NCBI RefSeq assembly: GCF_002104765.1
Contig: NZ_NCXM01000022.1
Location: forward strand, 1-64,000
Direction of reading: 5' to 3'
DNA: 64,000 nucleotides
Source of the DNA: Mycolicibacterium vulneris
Lineage (GTDB): Bacteria > Actinomycetota > Actinomycetes > Mycobacteriales > Mycobacteriaceae
Shown here: positions 17,815-25,789 of the stretch, piece after piece
Numbering within the stretch: the first letter of the stretch is position 1
Layout: every line of letters begins with the position of its first letter
The notes under the pieces: model-generated
Told to the model about the DNA's origin: nothing
Seen by the model: only the letters and a program-made list of their open reading frames with translations
Databases searched by the model: none
Program-made: the position numbers and the translations under genes

Positions 17815-18354
17815 TCAGCCCAGGCAGTCCGCCGCGGTCGTGAGCTCGGCGGACATATTTTGCTGCATCATCTTGCACGCCGCCTCGCCCAGGTCGGGGT
17901 CGATGTGTGCGACGGCATCGGTCGGAATGACCACGGGGAAGTGCCGGACGTACGCGTCCAGGGCCGTGTAGAGGATGCATTGCTCGGTGACCTGACCGGT
18001 GATGATCAACCGCTTGGTCTCCAGCCGGTTGAGCAGATACGCCAGCGGCGTCGCATAAAACCCGCTGTGCCGGACCTTCGTCATCACGCGGCACTCCTCG
18101 GTCGGCAGGATCGGCTTCACCAGATCGGGCCGCGCCCCGTCGCATGCGGAATGGACGACGTCGGAGAACTCTGCGGTGAAGTCGCCGTAGTTGTCGTTGA
18201 CGTAGACCAGGTCGACGCCGTCAGATTCACGCGCCCGCCGAACCAAATCGGTCAAAGGCTCAATGACCTTCTCGACACTGGGTATTAGATTTTCAGCGTC
18301 GGGATGCTGATACGTGTTCATCATGTCGACCACCAGGAGAGCTGTGTCACTCAT
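17815..18354 (-). CDS. Isochorismatase-like cysteine hydrolase
   Basis: A cytoplasmic cysteine hydrolase of 179 residues from ATG 18354. The family triad is visible as Asp in LLVVDMMN, Lys in TKVRHSGFYATPL and Cys in VTEQCILYTALDA. The family includes nicotinamidases, isochorismatases and other amidases. The metal-binding DxH motif of PncA-type nicotinamidases is not visible (the region reads VNDNYGDF), so nicotinamidase activity is possible but not supported by residues. An in-frame ATG at 18393 would add 13 residues; 18354 is preferred because the family normally begins MxxTALLVVD. The gene is 17 nt upstream of a sirtuin and divergent from nadE, a context pointing to NAD metabolism. Confidence 0.85.
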   Translation of the reverse strand: MSDTALLVVDMMNTYQHPDAENLIPSVEKVIEPLTDLVRRARESDGVDLVYVNDNYGDFTAEFSDVVHSACDGARPDLVKPILPTEECRVMTKVRHSGFYATPLAYLLNRLETKRLIITGQVTEQCILYTALDAYVRHFPVVIPTDAVAHIDPDLGEAACKMMQQNMSAELTTAADCLG

Positions 18355-18355
18355 G

Positions 18356-18375
18356 CCGTCGGGGATACCCGACGG
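18356..18375. promoter_or_regulatory. Perfect palindrome between the cysteine hydrolase and nadE
   Basis: CCGTCGGG (18356-18363), spacer GATA, CCCGACGG (18368-18375): 8-bp perfect arms. It sits one base upstream of the hydrolase ATG at 18354 and about 39 bp upstream of the nadE ATG. It may be an operator shared by the divergent genes or a hairpin that hides the hydrolase ribosome binding site. No local regulator gene is obvious. Confidence 0.5.
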
Positions 18376-18413
18376 GTAAGAGTTGACACGCATGGGACGA
18401 CAATGGAAGGGCG

Positions 18414-20456
18414 ATGGACTTTTACAACGCTTACAGCCAGGGCTTTGCCCGCGTCGCCGCTTGCACGCACCACACGGTCATCGGTGACCCGGCCGCGAAT
18501 GCCGAATCGGTCCTGCGGATGGCCAGGGAATGCCACGACGATGCCGTCGCGCTGGCCGTCTTCCCGGAGCTCACGCTGTCCGGATACTCCATCGAGGACA
18601 TCGTGCTGCAGGACCTGCTGCTCGACGATGTCGAGAAGGCCGTCGCGGAGATCGTCGCGGCCTCGGCCGAATTGCTGCCGGTCCTGGTCGTCGGAGCCCC
18701 GCTGCGCCATCGGCACCGGATCTACAACGCCGCCGTAGTCATCCATCGCGGCGCGGTGCTCGGGGTGGCGCCGAAGTCATACCTGCCCACCTATCGGGAG
18801 TTCTACGAACGCCGCCAGATCGCACCCGGAGACGACGAGCGCGGCACCATCCGCGTCGCGGGCGCCGAGGTGCCGTTCGGTCCCGACCTGCTCTTCGAGG
18901 CTTCCGACGTCCCCGGCCTGGTGCTGCACGTGGAAATCTGTGAGGACATGTTCGTGCCGATCCCGCCGAGCGCGGAGGCCGCGCTGGCGGGTGCGACGGT
19001 GCTGGCCAACCTGTCCGGCAGTCCGATCACGATCGGCCGCGCCGAGGACCGTTGCCTGCTGGCCCGTTCGGCCTCGTCGCGTTGCCTGGCCGCTTACGTG
19101 TATTCGGCTGCCGGGGAAGGCGAATCGACGACCGACCTGGCCTGGGACGGTCAGACCATGGTGTTCGAGAACGGCGTGATGCTGGCCCAGTCCGAGCGAT
19201 TCCCCAAGGGGGAGCGATTCAGCATCGCCGACATCGACATCGAATTGCTTCGCTCGGAACGGCTCCGGATGGGCACCTTCGACGACAACCGGCGCCACCA
19301 CCGGACGACGACGGATACCTACCGGCGCATCGATTTCCGGCTGGACCCCCCGGGCGGCGACATCGGGCTGCGGCGCGATGTCGAGCGTTTTCCCTTCGTT
19401 CCCGCCGATCCGCAACGGCTGGAACAGGATTGCTTCGAGGCCTACAACATCCAGGTCGCCGGCCTCGAACAGCGGTTGCGCGCACTGGACTTCCCGAAAA
19501 TCGTCATCGGGATCTCCGGCGGACTGGACTCGACCCACGCCCTCATCGTCGCCGCCCGCGCAATGGATCGAGAACAACGGCCGCGCAGTGACATTCTGGC
19601 GTTCACACTGCCCGGCTTCGCGACCGGAAAACACACCAAACGCAACGCGGCCGAACTGTGCCGCACGCTGGGTGTGACGTTCTCCGAGATCGACATCCGC
19701 GAGACCGCGGCGCTGATGCTCAAGGAGATGGACCACCCGTTCGCCCGGGGCGAGAAGGTGTACGACGTCACGTTCGAAAACGTCCAGGCCGGTTTGCGCA
19801 CCGACTACTTGTTCCGGCTGGCCAACCAGCGCGGCGGCATCGTGCTGGGCACCGGCGACTTGTCCGAGCTCGGGCTGGGCTGGTCGACATACGGTGTCGG
19901 CGACCAGATGTCGCACTACAACGTCAACGGCGGCGTGCCAAAAACGCTGGTCCAGCACCTGATCCGGTGGGTGATCTCCTCGGAACAGTTCGAGCCGGAG
20001 GTCAGCGAGGTGCTGCAGTCGGTGCTCGACACCGAGATCACCCCGGAGCTGGTTCCCAGCGGCGAGGAAGAGGAGCTGCAGAGCAGCGAGGCGAGAGTGG
20101 GCCCGTTTGCGCTGCAAGACTTTTCGCTGTTCCACGTGCTGCGTTTCGGATTCCGGCCATCGAAGATCGCCTTCCTGGCCTGGCATGCGTGGAGCGATCC
20201 CGAGCACGGCATCTGGCCGCCCGGTTTCCCCGAGGACAAACGGCCGTCGTACTCGCTGAAGGAAATTCGGCACTGGCTGCAGGTCTTCGTGCAGCGGTTC
20301 TACTCGTTCAGCCAGTTCAAGCGTTCGGCCCTGCCTAATGGGCCCAAGGTGTCGCACGGTGGTTCGCTGTCGCCGCGGGGGGATTGGCGCGCGCCGTCCG
20401 ATATGTCGGCGCGCATCTGGCTCGACGAGATCGACCGCGAGATCCCCGAGGACTAG
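18414..20456 (+). CDS. nadE: Glutamine-dependent NAD+ synthetase
   Basis: Last step of NAD synthesis: amidates deamido-NAD with ammonia from glutamine. The 680-residue length and architecture match M. tuberculosis NadE (679 aa). The N-terminal nitrilase-type glutaminase domain (about 1-325) has the Glu region FPELTLSGYSIED, a Lys in PKSYLPTYREFYE and the nucleophile Cys176 in HVEICEDMF. The C-terminal synthetase domain has the ATP pyrophosphatase P-loop ISGGLDSTHA near residue 368 and GTGDLSELGLGWSTYGVGDQ. The carboxy-terminal region SQFKRSALPNGPKVSHGG is also conserved. The gene is divergent from the cysteine hydrolase/sirtuin pair and followed by a hairpin terminator. Confidence 0.97.
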   Translation: MDFYNAYSQGFARVAACTHHTVIGDPAANAESVLRMARECHDDAVALAVFPELTLSGYSIEDIVLQDLLLDDVEKAVAEIVAASAELLPVLVVGAPLRHRHRIYNAAVVIHRGAVLGVAPKSYLPTYREFYERRQIAPGDDERGTIRVAGAEVPFGPDLLFEASDVPGLVLHVEICEDMFVPIPPSAEAALAGATVLANLSGSPITIGRAEDRCLLARSASSRCLAAYVYSAAGEGESTTDLAWDGQTMVFENGVMLAQSERFPKGERFSIADIDIELLRSERLRMGTFDDNRRHHRTTTDTYRRIDFRLDPPGGDIGLRRDVERFPFVPADPQRLEQDCFEAYNIQVAGLEQRLRALDFPKIVIGISGGLDSTHALIVAARAMDREQRPRSDILAFTLPGFATGKHTKRNAAELCRTLGVTFSEIDIRETAALMLKEMDHPFARGEKVYDVTFENVQAGLRTDYLFRLANQRGGIVLGTGDLSELGLGWSTYGVGDQMSHYNVNGGVPKTLVQHLIRWVISSEQFEPEVSEVLQSVLDTEITPELVPSGEEEELQSSEARVGPFALQDFSLFHVLRFGFRPSKIAFLAWHAWSDPEHGIWPPGFPEDKRPSYSLKEIRHWLQVFVQRFYSFSQFKRSALPNGPKVSHGGSLSPRGDWRAPSDMSARIWLDEIDREIPED

Positions 20457-20470
20457 CCCGCGCACTCATC

Positions 20471-20497
20471 GGCCCGCCCGGCAGTACCGAGCGGGCC
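20471..20497. terminator. Bidirectional hairpin between nadE and a convergent membrane protein gene
   Basis: GGCCCGC (20471-20477) pairs with GCGGGCC (20491-20497) around a 13-nt loop. It is the only structure in the 55-bp gap between the convergent genes and is placed to stop transcription from both sides. It has no U tract. Confidence 0.5.
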
Positions 20498-20511
20498 CTG
20501 AGCGTGGGGAC

Positions 20512-20919
20512 TCAGGCCTTCGCTCGGCGCCAGCCCTGGTACTGCAGTTCGGCGAACACGAGCGTGTACACGCCGGCCGCCAGGTTCAACACCACGCCGG
20601 TCGACGTCAACGGGAAGACGTCGGCTAGCACGAGAACGATTGCGGCCACCGTGTACGCCACGTTCGCGATGATGACGGCCATGCCGGCGCGCCGCACCGA
20701 CGGCAGGGCGGCCAGCCCGAACACGACGATGCCGTAGGCGATCAAGAACGCGCCCATGCCGTACTCGAACGCCTTCGTGGTGCCCGAGATGTCGGCGAGC
20801 CAGCCGGCGAACGGCATACCTGCCAGGCCGACCAGTCCGCTGATGGCGGCGTCGGCCCGCATGGCAAGGCGAAGCAACCCGTCCCGGGTGCCGGTGCGGT
20901 CAATCGTGGTTGCGGACAT
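20512..20919 (-). CDS. Small integral membrane protein, unknown function
   Basis: A 135-residue protein not assigned to a named family. After about 20 polar residues (SATTIDRTGTRDGLLRL) it has four hydrophobic segments: ISGLVGLAGMPFAGWLA, YGMGAFLIAYGIVVFGLAAL, GMAVIIANVAYTVAAIVLVL and GVVLNLAAGVYTLVFAEL. It ends in the basic tail YQGWRRAKA. The pattern suggests a four-helix inner-membrane protein with both ends in the cytoplasm. A GAAAGGAAC ribosome binding site precedes the ATG. It lies 117 bp downstream of the PEBP gene on the same strand and could be a distal member of that operon, but the gap is wider than elsewhere in it. Confidence 0.75.
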   Translation of the reverse strand: MSATTIDRTGTRDGLLRLAMRADAAISGLVGLAGMPFAGWLADISGTTKAFEYGMGAFLIAYGIVVFGLAALPSVRRAGMAVIIANVAYTVAAIVLVLADVFPLTSTGVVLNLAAGVYTLVFAELQYQGWRRAKA

Positions 20920-21036
20920 GATGTTCCTTTCTCGATGGCGACTGCGATCACCACCGACGCTGCTCGCGAACCACTGCCAGATCGATCCCAGGCGCTGCCA
21001 GACACTGCCAACCGCAGGTCAGAGGGTCTTTTCCGT

Positions 21037-21585
21037 TCAGCGCTGGTAGGTTCCGGTCAGCGTGCCCCGCGCCAGCACGTGCCCGCGCATCGCGGCCAGC
21101 AGTCCCTTGGCGGTGGTCACGGTGTCCGGGAGGACGGTGTCGAGCGCGAACACGTGAAAGCGGTAGTGGTGTGGCCCGTGGCCGGGAATCGGCCGTGGGC
21201 CGGCGTAGCCGTGGTGACCGAGGTCGGCCCGCAGGAAGCGGATTCCCGCGCATCCCGGTTGCAGTGCGCCCGCGGCCACGCCGTCGACGCTCGGTTCGAT
21301 CACCGCGGCGGTGTGCACGAGCGGACGGGGGAGTGGGACGTCGACGTCATCGATGAGCAGCGCCAGCTGACGAGTGTCGGGCGGTGGTCCCGCCCAGCGC
21401 AGCGGCGGCGACGTGTTGTCACCGACGCCCTTGCCCGCGCTGGACGCCTGCATCGCTTGGCCGTCGGCGAACGCGGTGCTGGTGACCGTGATGGTGGTGG
21501 GTGCGGCGAATGCGCCATTGGCGAGGGGACTTCGGTGGGCACCCGCGCGCACGCCGCGGAGCATTCTGCCCAGCAGCTCGATCAT
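21037..21585 (-). CDS. YbhB/YbcL-family PEBP (Raf-kinase-inhibitor-like) protein
   Basis: A phosphatidylethanolamine-binding-protein-fold protein of 182 residues. The family anion-pocket motifs are present: [25 protein letters not shown] (split here by its D and P residues) and [24 protein letters not shown]. Bacterial members have no settled function; some affect protease or kinase activity, others bind small anions. The N-terminus ([16 protein letters not shown]) has no signal sequence, so the protein is probably cytoplasmic. Its ATG overlaps the stop of the LeuD-like gene by 4 bp (ATGA), which makes it the fifth translationally coupled gene of the MmgE/PrpD-lyase-hydratase operon. Why a PEBP protein would sit in a carboxylate catabolic operon is not clear. 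Confidence 0.88.
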   Translation of the reverse strand: MIELLGRMLRGVRAGAHRSPLANGAFAAPTTITVTSTAFADGQAMQASSAGKGVGDNTSPPLRWAGPPPDTRQLALLIDDVDVPLPRPLVHTAAVIEPSVDGVAAGALQPGCAGIRFLRADLGHHGYAGPRPIPGHGPHHYRFHVFALDTVLPDTVTTAKGLLAAMRGHVLARGTLTGTYQR

Positions 21586-22151
21586 GCGCCGCTGCCCGCG
21601 CCGCGCATCGCCACCGCGGGCGAGCGCAGCAGGTCGCCCAGTTCGCTGGGCAGGTAGCCCTGCCGGGCAAGCCGCGGCAGCACGCCGCCGCTCTCGATGA
21701 TGTCGAGAATCAGGTCGGGCAGCTTCGCGACGGTGCCCGAGGCGCCGGTGGTGTCGTTGCGCCAGCTGCCGTCGGCCAGGTCGAAGGTTCCGGTGTTGCC
21801 GTCGCTGAACGCCGCGGTGGCGTCGGGGACGGTTATCGCCGGCAGCCCCGAGTTCACGGCGTTGCGAAAGAACAGCGAGTTGAATTCCTCGGCGACCAGG
21901 CCGGCGACGCCGAGCTCGACGAACAACGCCGCCACGGGCCGCGACGAGCCGAGCCCGAAGTTCTTGCCGGCCAACACGATATCGCCCGGTGACACCTCGT
22001 CGGTCCAGCCCGGCCGCACCTCGTAGAAGACATGCCTGGCGGCCTCGGCCGGTTCCATCTTCATGGCGAACGCCGGATACATGGCGTCGGTGTTCAGGTT
22101 GTCGCCGAACACCCAGACTTTGCCTTGGAAGGTCAGCGAACGCAGCGTCAT
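21582..22151 (-). CDS. LeuD/aconitase-swivel-type small subunit of a hydro-lyase
   Basis: A 189-residue swivel-domain subunit of an aconitase-superfamily hydro-lyase. The signature [13 protein letters not shown] near the N-terminus, the substrate loop [16 protein letters not shown] and the core [17 protein letters not shown] are those of isopropylmalate isomerase and homoaconitase small subunits. It works only with the large subunit, whose gene overlaps it by 4 bp (ATGA). The operon also has an isocitrate-lyase-family enzyme and no other leucine genes. A catabolic hydratase such as a dimethylmaleate- or alkylmaleate-type enzyme is therefore more likely than leucine synthesis. The exact substrate cannot be read from sequence. 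The C-terminal 30 residues ([17 protein letters not shown]) extend beyond the common fold. Confidence 0.85.
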   Translation of the reverse strand: MTLRSLTFQGKVWVFGDNLNTDAMYPAFAMKMEPAEAARHVFYEVRPGWTDEVSPGDIVLAGKNFGLGSSRPVAALFVELGVAGLVAEEFNSLFFRNAVNSGLPAITVPDATAAFSDGNTGTFDLADGSWRNDTTGASGTVAKLPDLILDIIESGGVLPRLARQGYLPSELGDLLRSPAVAMRGAGSGA

Positions 22152-23389
22152 GCCATCACGCTCCTCGGGTCGCTGATGTAGCCGGTGACCGCGGACGCGG
22201 CGACGGTGGCCGGGGAGGCCATGTAGATCTCGGCCTCGGTGCTGCCCATGCGCCCGGTGAAGTTGCGGGTGCTGGCCGTGATGCACACCTCGCCGGCGCC
22301 CACCACGCCCATGTGGTACCCGAAACAGGCTCCGCAGGTGGAGTTGGTGACGACGGCGCCGGCGTCGGCGAGGTCCTGAAGGTAGCCGCGCCGCATGGCC
22401 TCGCGGTACACGGCCTGCGAGGCGGGGGTCACCAGCAGCCGCACGCCCGGTGCGACGGACTTGCCGCGCAACACCTGCGCGGCGATCTGCAGGTCCTCGA
22501 GTTGCCCGTTGGCGCAGGAACCGATGAAGGCCTGGTCGATTTTCTGTTTGCCCAGTTGCGATACCGGCGAACCGTTGCGGCTGACGGTGCCGGGCCGGGC
22601 CACGTAGGGTTCCAGCGCCGCGAGGTCGATGCGCCGGATGTCCTGGTAGGCAGCGTCGGAATCCGGTGTGACGGCGTCGAATCCGGTGGCCCCGCGTTCG
22701 TCGAGGAACGACGCCAGCACTTCGTCGGGCTCGAATGTGCTGAAATCGGCCGACACCTCGGCGCCCTGGGTCGCGATGGTCCGCCGATCGTGCATCGGGA
22801 TGCCGGCCAGGCCGGGCCCGCCGAACTCGAGGTTCTGATTGGGTGCGTCGCCGTACTCGTTGGCGATGTGCAGGAAAATGTCCTTGCCGCTCACCACGTC
22901 CGGTTTGGCGCCGTGGAATTCGTAGCGGATCGTGGGCGCGACCTGGAACCAGGTGGAACCGGTGCACATGATCGAATAGATCTCGGCGGGGCCCAGCCCG
23001 CGCGCCGCGGTGTTGTATGCGCCTGCCGCGCAGGTGTGAGAGTCGGTGCACGCCAACACTTCTCCCGGACGGGCCAGCCCGTTCTCCGCGATCACCTGAT
23101 GGCAGATGCCATGCCGACCGACGTCGTAGAAGCGCTCGATGCCGAAGTCGGCGACGAACTTGCGGGCGTGGTGGCCGCCCTCGGCATCCTTGATGGTCGG
23201 GGCGGGCACGGCGTGATCCATGATCACCGCGAGCTTGTCGGGGTCGTGAATCCTGTTGGGCTGTATCCACATGGTGGCGAACTGCAGGTCGATCAGGACG
23301 GTCATGTCCACGTCGACCACGACCGTGTCACCCGGTGTCACCGAGTCCAGCCCGGCCTTGTGGGCGAAGATCTTTTCGATGATGGTCAT
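22148..23389 (-). CDS. LeuC/aconitase-type large subunit, [4Fe-4S] hydro-lyase
   Basis: Catalytic large subunit (413 residues) of an aconitase-superfamily hydro-lyase that adds or removes water on a dicarboxylate or tricarboxylate. The iron-sulfur ligands are visible as Cys in [12 protein letters not shown] and the pair in TCGACFGYH. Other family motifs are [22 protein letters not shown] and [12 protein letters not shown] in the variant [20 protein letters not shown]. The length is close to catabolic enzymes of the dimethylmaleate hydratase (DmdA) type and shorter than biosynthetic LeuC of the 470-residue class. ATG 23389 forms an ATGA overlap with the preceding lyase stop; the nearby ATG 23395 is an alternative. 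It forms a complex with the small subunit encoded directly downstream. Confidence 0.87.
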   Translation of the reverse strand: MTIIEKIFAHKAGLDSVTPGDTVVVDVDMTVLIDLQFATMWIQPNRIHDPDKLAVIMDHAVPAPTIKDAEGGHHARKFVADFGIERFYDVGRHGICHQVIAENGLARPGEVLACTDSHTCAAGAYNTAARGLGPAEIYSIMCTGSTWFQVAPTIRYEFHGAKPDVVSGKDIFLHIANEYGDAPNQNLEFGGPGLAGIPMHDRRTIATQGAEVSADFSTFEPDEVLASFLDERGATGFDAVTPDSDAAYQDIRRIDLAALEPYVARPGTVSRNGSPVSQLGKQKIDQAFIGSCANGQLEDLQIAAQVLRGKSVAPGVRLLVTPASQAVYREAMRRGYLQDLADAGAVVTNSTCGACFGYHMGVVGAGEVCITASTRNFTGRMGSTEAEIYMASPATVAASAVTGYISDPRSVMA

Positions 23390-24273
23390 GCCCATGTGCG
23401 GTCCTCGGTCCGTGCGTACTTGTCGTCGAGCGCCCGCCATTCCGACATGCCCACCAGGTTGAAGAAGTCAGCCGGGGAGGTGGGCAGCTGGGCGGCGAGG
23501 TCGGTGCCGTTGAGTTCGCACAGGCTTTGCAGCATCGCGAACGTCGTCTGCATCAGCAGATTGCTGGGGTGGATGGCGATCGCGTAACCCAATTCCTGCA
23601 GTCGTGACGCCGACTGCAGCGGTGTCAGGCCCCCGAGCACCAGGTTGATCAGCAGGGGAGCGTCGACTTCGTGTGCGATGCGCTCGATTTCGCCGAGGTC
23701 CTGCGGCGCCTCCACGAAGATGATGTCGGCGCCGGCTTGCGCGTACCGGTTGGCGCGCTCGATCGCCGCATCCAGACCGAGTGGTGCGCGGGCGTCGGTG
23801 CGGGCCACCACCAGCAGGTCGTCATCGGATCTGGCGTCCAGCGCGGCCGCCAGCGTCTGTTCGAACACCGCCGCGTCGACGACCTGCTTGCCCGGCAGGT
23901 GACCGCAACGCTTGGGGAACACCTGGTCCTCCAGCTGGATGGCGGCCACCCCGGCCGCGTCATAGGAACGAACCGTGCGCACCACGTTCATCGGTCCGCC
24001 GTAGCCGGTGTCGGCGTCGGCGATCAGCGGGACGTCACCGAGGGCGCCGGCGATCATCGCGACCCGATCGGCCATCTCGGTCGCGGTGACCAGGCCGATG
24101 TCGGGCAAGCCGAAGCCGGACGCCGCCACGCCGGCGCCCGTCATATAGGCGGCGACGTGCCCGGTGCGTCTGGTCAGGTGCGCGGATATCCCGTCGAAAA
24201 CGCCTGGCGCGACGATCAGTTCGCGTTTGTCCAGTAATGCTCTCAGCTGAGTGCGGGCCGGTGTTGTTGCCAT
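23386..24273 (-). CDS. Isocitrate lyase / PEP mutase superfamily carboxylate lyase
   Basis: A 295-residue TIM-barrel enzyme of the isocitrate lyase/PEP mutase superfamily, which cleaves or forms C-C or P-C bonds next to a 2-oxo acid. Visible motifs are the metal site PLIADADTGYGG, the strand AAIQLEDQVFPKRCGHLPGK carrying the KRCGH catalytic loop, ARTDARAPLGLDAAIERANRY and FVEAPQ. The Cys in KRCGH suggests a lyase (2-methylisocitrate, 2,3-dimethylmalate or oxaloacetate type) rather than a mutase. The product would be pyruvate or another 2-oxo acid plus a second carboxylate. An AAAGGA ribosome binding site precedes ATG 24273. It is 11 nt after the MmgE/PrpD gene and overlaps the hydratase large subunit by 4 bp, so it is firmly part of the operon. 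Confidence 0.9.
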   Translation of the reverse strand: MATTPARTQLRALLDKRELIVAPGVFDGISAHLTRRTGHVAAYMTGAGVAASGFGLPDIGLVTATEMADRVAMIAGALGDVPLIADADTGYGGPMNVVRTVRSYDAAGVAAIQLEDQVFPKRCGHLPGKQVVDAAVFEQTLAAALDARSDDDLLVVARTDARAPLGLDAAIERANRYAQAGADIIFVEAPQDLGEIERIAHEVDAPLLINLVLGGLTPLQSASRLQELGYAIAIHPSNLLMQTTFAMLQSLCELNGTDLAAQLPTSPADFFNLVGMSEWRALDDKYARTEDRTWA

Positions 24274-24284
24274 CCTGCGTCCTT

Positions 24285-25715
24285 TCAGTCCAGCGCGCCG
24301 GCGACTGGGCCGGCGAGCAGGTCGATCAGGTTGTTGATGTCGGTCAGGTCGTCGAGCCCGACCACCGCACGTTCGATCGCCGCGGCGCGGCCGCGATCGG
24401 TGACCCGGTCGGCCAGCGCGTGGAACTTGGCCACCAGTTCGTCGTTGGATACGGGATCGTGGGGTGCGCCGTGCGGCAGCGCCACTCGCGCGCGGTGCAC
24501 GGTTCCGTCCCGGGTGGTCACCGCAACGTCGGTGCGGAATTTCTCGGCGATGCCGGCGCGGGCCAGTGATTCGTCGAGATGAACCGTGGTGGCCGCGATC
24601 AGCGACCAGATGTCGTCGGAATCGAGCCGGGCCGGGGTGAACTGTTCGGGCAGCACGTTGCCGTCGAGCAACGCGGCCGCGGTGGCGTACCCGATGTTCA
24701 TCTGTGCCCCGATCGGGGTGAGCGGGCGCTCCGGCCGCCACCAACCGTGCTTGTACACGGTCTCTCCGACGGTGATGTCTACCGACGAGATGTCGCCCGG
24801 CGCAACCGAATTCCGCAACTGCCGGGCGGCGTCGATGGCGCTGTGCAGCCCGCCCATCGCGGCATAGGACTTGACCATGATGAGAGAGGTCTCCCAGCGG
24901 TGGCCGAGTTCATCGGTCAGCGGTGCGGCATCCGGGTCGTGGCCCTCGCCGAAAACGCTGAGGAAGCCGCCATATTCACGTTCGAACACCCGCTTGATCC
25001 CGGTGTACCCGGCGGCCGCCAGACCCGCCGCGTAGAAGCCGTTGCGCGCGGCCAGGCCGTGGTGCATGCGCTTGCTCATCGCTTCGTACTGCGCGGCCAT
25101 CAGACCCGCCGACTGGGTGGCGGCCAGGCCCAGCGCGTCTTCCAGCTGCGCCGGCGGCAGTCCGCGCAGCTTGCCGGACGCCATCGCCGCCGAATGGGTG
25201 CCGAAGACCGGGCCCGAATGCCATCCGCGGTCGAGCATTTGGGTGCCGTGCAGGGTGTAGCCCACGCGGGGCCCGACCTCGAACCCGGCGATGGCCGCGA
25301 GCAACAGGTCGGCGCCGGTCGTCGGCTCCGGACGTGTCGACGCCGTGGACAGCAGCGCCGGGATGAGCAGCGAGCAGCTGTGCAGCGGGGCCAGCGGGTG
25401 GAAGTCGTCGAGTTCGAAGCCCTGGATGAACGTGCCGTTCAGCACCGCGGCCGCGGGCGCGCTGGTCCGCTGGCCGGTCCCGATGACGGCGCAGTCGCCG
25501 CGGCCCTCCAAACCCAGCACGGCGCCGGTGGCTACGCGTGACCACGGCAATTGGGCCCCCACCAGGGCGCAGCCGATGCCGTCGAGCAGCAGGTGTTTGG
25601 CGCGATCGACGACGGCGGAGGGAACGTCGTCGAGCGTGAGCTCGGCGACCCAGGTGGCAAGGCGCCCGGTCGGCCCGGCCGGATCGCTGGCGACTCGCTG
25701 CTGCACCGCGGTCAT
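24285..25715 (-). CDS. MmgE/PrpD family protein
   Basis: A 476-residue member of the MmgE/PrpD family, which includes 2-methylcitrate dehydratase (PrpD), cis-aconitate decarboxylase and iminodisuccinate epimerase. Family features are the start GRLATWVAELTLDDVP, LLLDGIGCALVGA, the HP-containing loop LDDFHPLAPLHSCSLLIPALL, and QSAGLMAAQYEAMSKRMHHGLAARNG. The His-rich loop corresponds to the family active-site region. Whether it dehydrates, isomerises or decarboxylates its substrate is not decided by sequence alone. As first gene of the operon it begins 75 bp from the divergent GntR gene, with the palindromic operator just upstream of its ATG at 25715. Confidence 0.88.
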   Translation of the reverse strand: MTAVQQRVASDPAGPTGRLATWVAELTLDDVPSAVVDRAKHLLLDGIGCALVGAQLPWSRVATGAVLGLEGRGDCAVIGTGQRTSAPAAAVLNGTFIQGFELDDFHPLAPLHSCSLLIPALLSTASTRPEPTTGADLLLAAIAGFEVGPRVGYTLHGTQMLDRGWHSGPVFGTHSAAMASGKLRGLPPAQLEDALGLAATQSAGLMAAQYEAMSKRMHHGLAARNGFYAAGLAAAGYTGIKRVFEREYGGFLSVFGEGHDPDAAPLTDELGHRWETSLIMVKSYAAMGGLHSAIDAARQLRNSVAPGDISSVDITVGETVYKHGWWRPERPLTPIGAQMNIGYATAAALLDGNVLPEQFTPARLDSDDIWSLIAATTVHLDESLARAGIAEKFRTDVAVTTRDGTVHRARVALPHGAPHDPVSNDELVAKFHALADRVTDRGRAAAIERAVVGLDDLTDINNLIDLLAGPVAGALD

Positions 25716-25740
25716 CGCGACCCCCTAGTCGATGGGTGGC

Positions 25741-25764
25741 AGTTGTTATATGTTTATAACAACT
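25741..25764. promoter_or_regulatory. GntR-type operator: perfect 10-bp palindrome
   Basis: AGTTGTTATA (25741-25750), spacer TGTT, TATAACAACT (25755-25764): perfect 10-bp arms. It is very A/T-rich in a GC-rich genome and lies in the 74-bp gap between the divergent mmgE/prpD operon and gntR. The A/T-rich core probably also contains -10 sequences, so a bound repressor would block both directions. Binding by the adjacent GntR protein is inferred. Confidence 0.85.
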
Positions 25765-25789
25765 GATCGAATCGTGCAAGGGAGGCGGT

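Noticed and set aside
18383-18388. TTGACA as the -35 box of nadE.
   Set aside because: No TANNNT hexamer follows at 16-19 bp before the nadE start, and the sequence may be within the longer version of the hydrolase gene.
21582-23389. Annotation as biosynthetic leucine isopropylmalate isomerase leuCD.
   Set aside because: The operon contains an isocitrate-lyase-family lyase and an MmgE/PrpD gene under a GntR repressor, and the large subunit has the shorter catabolic length.
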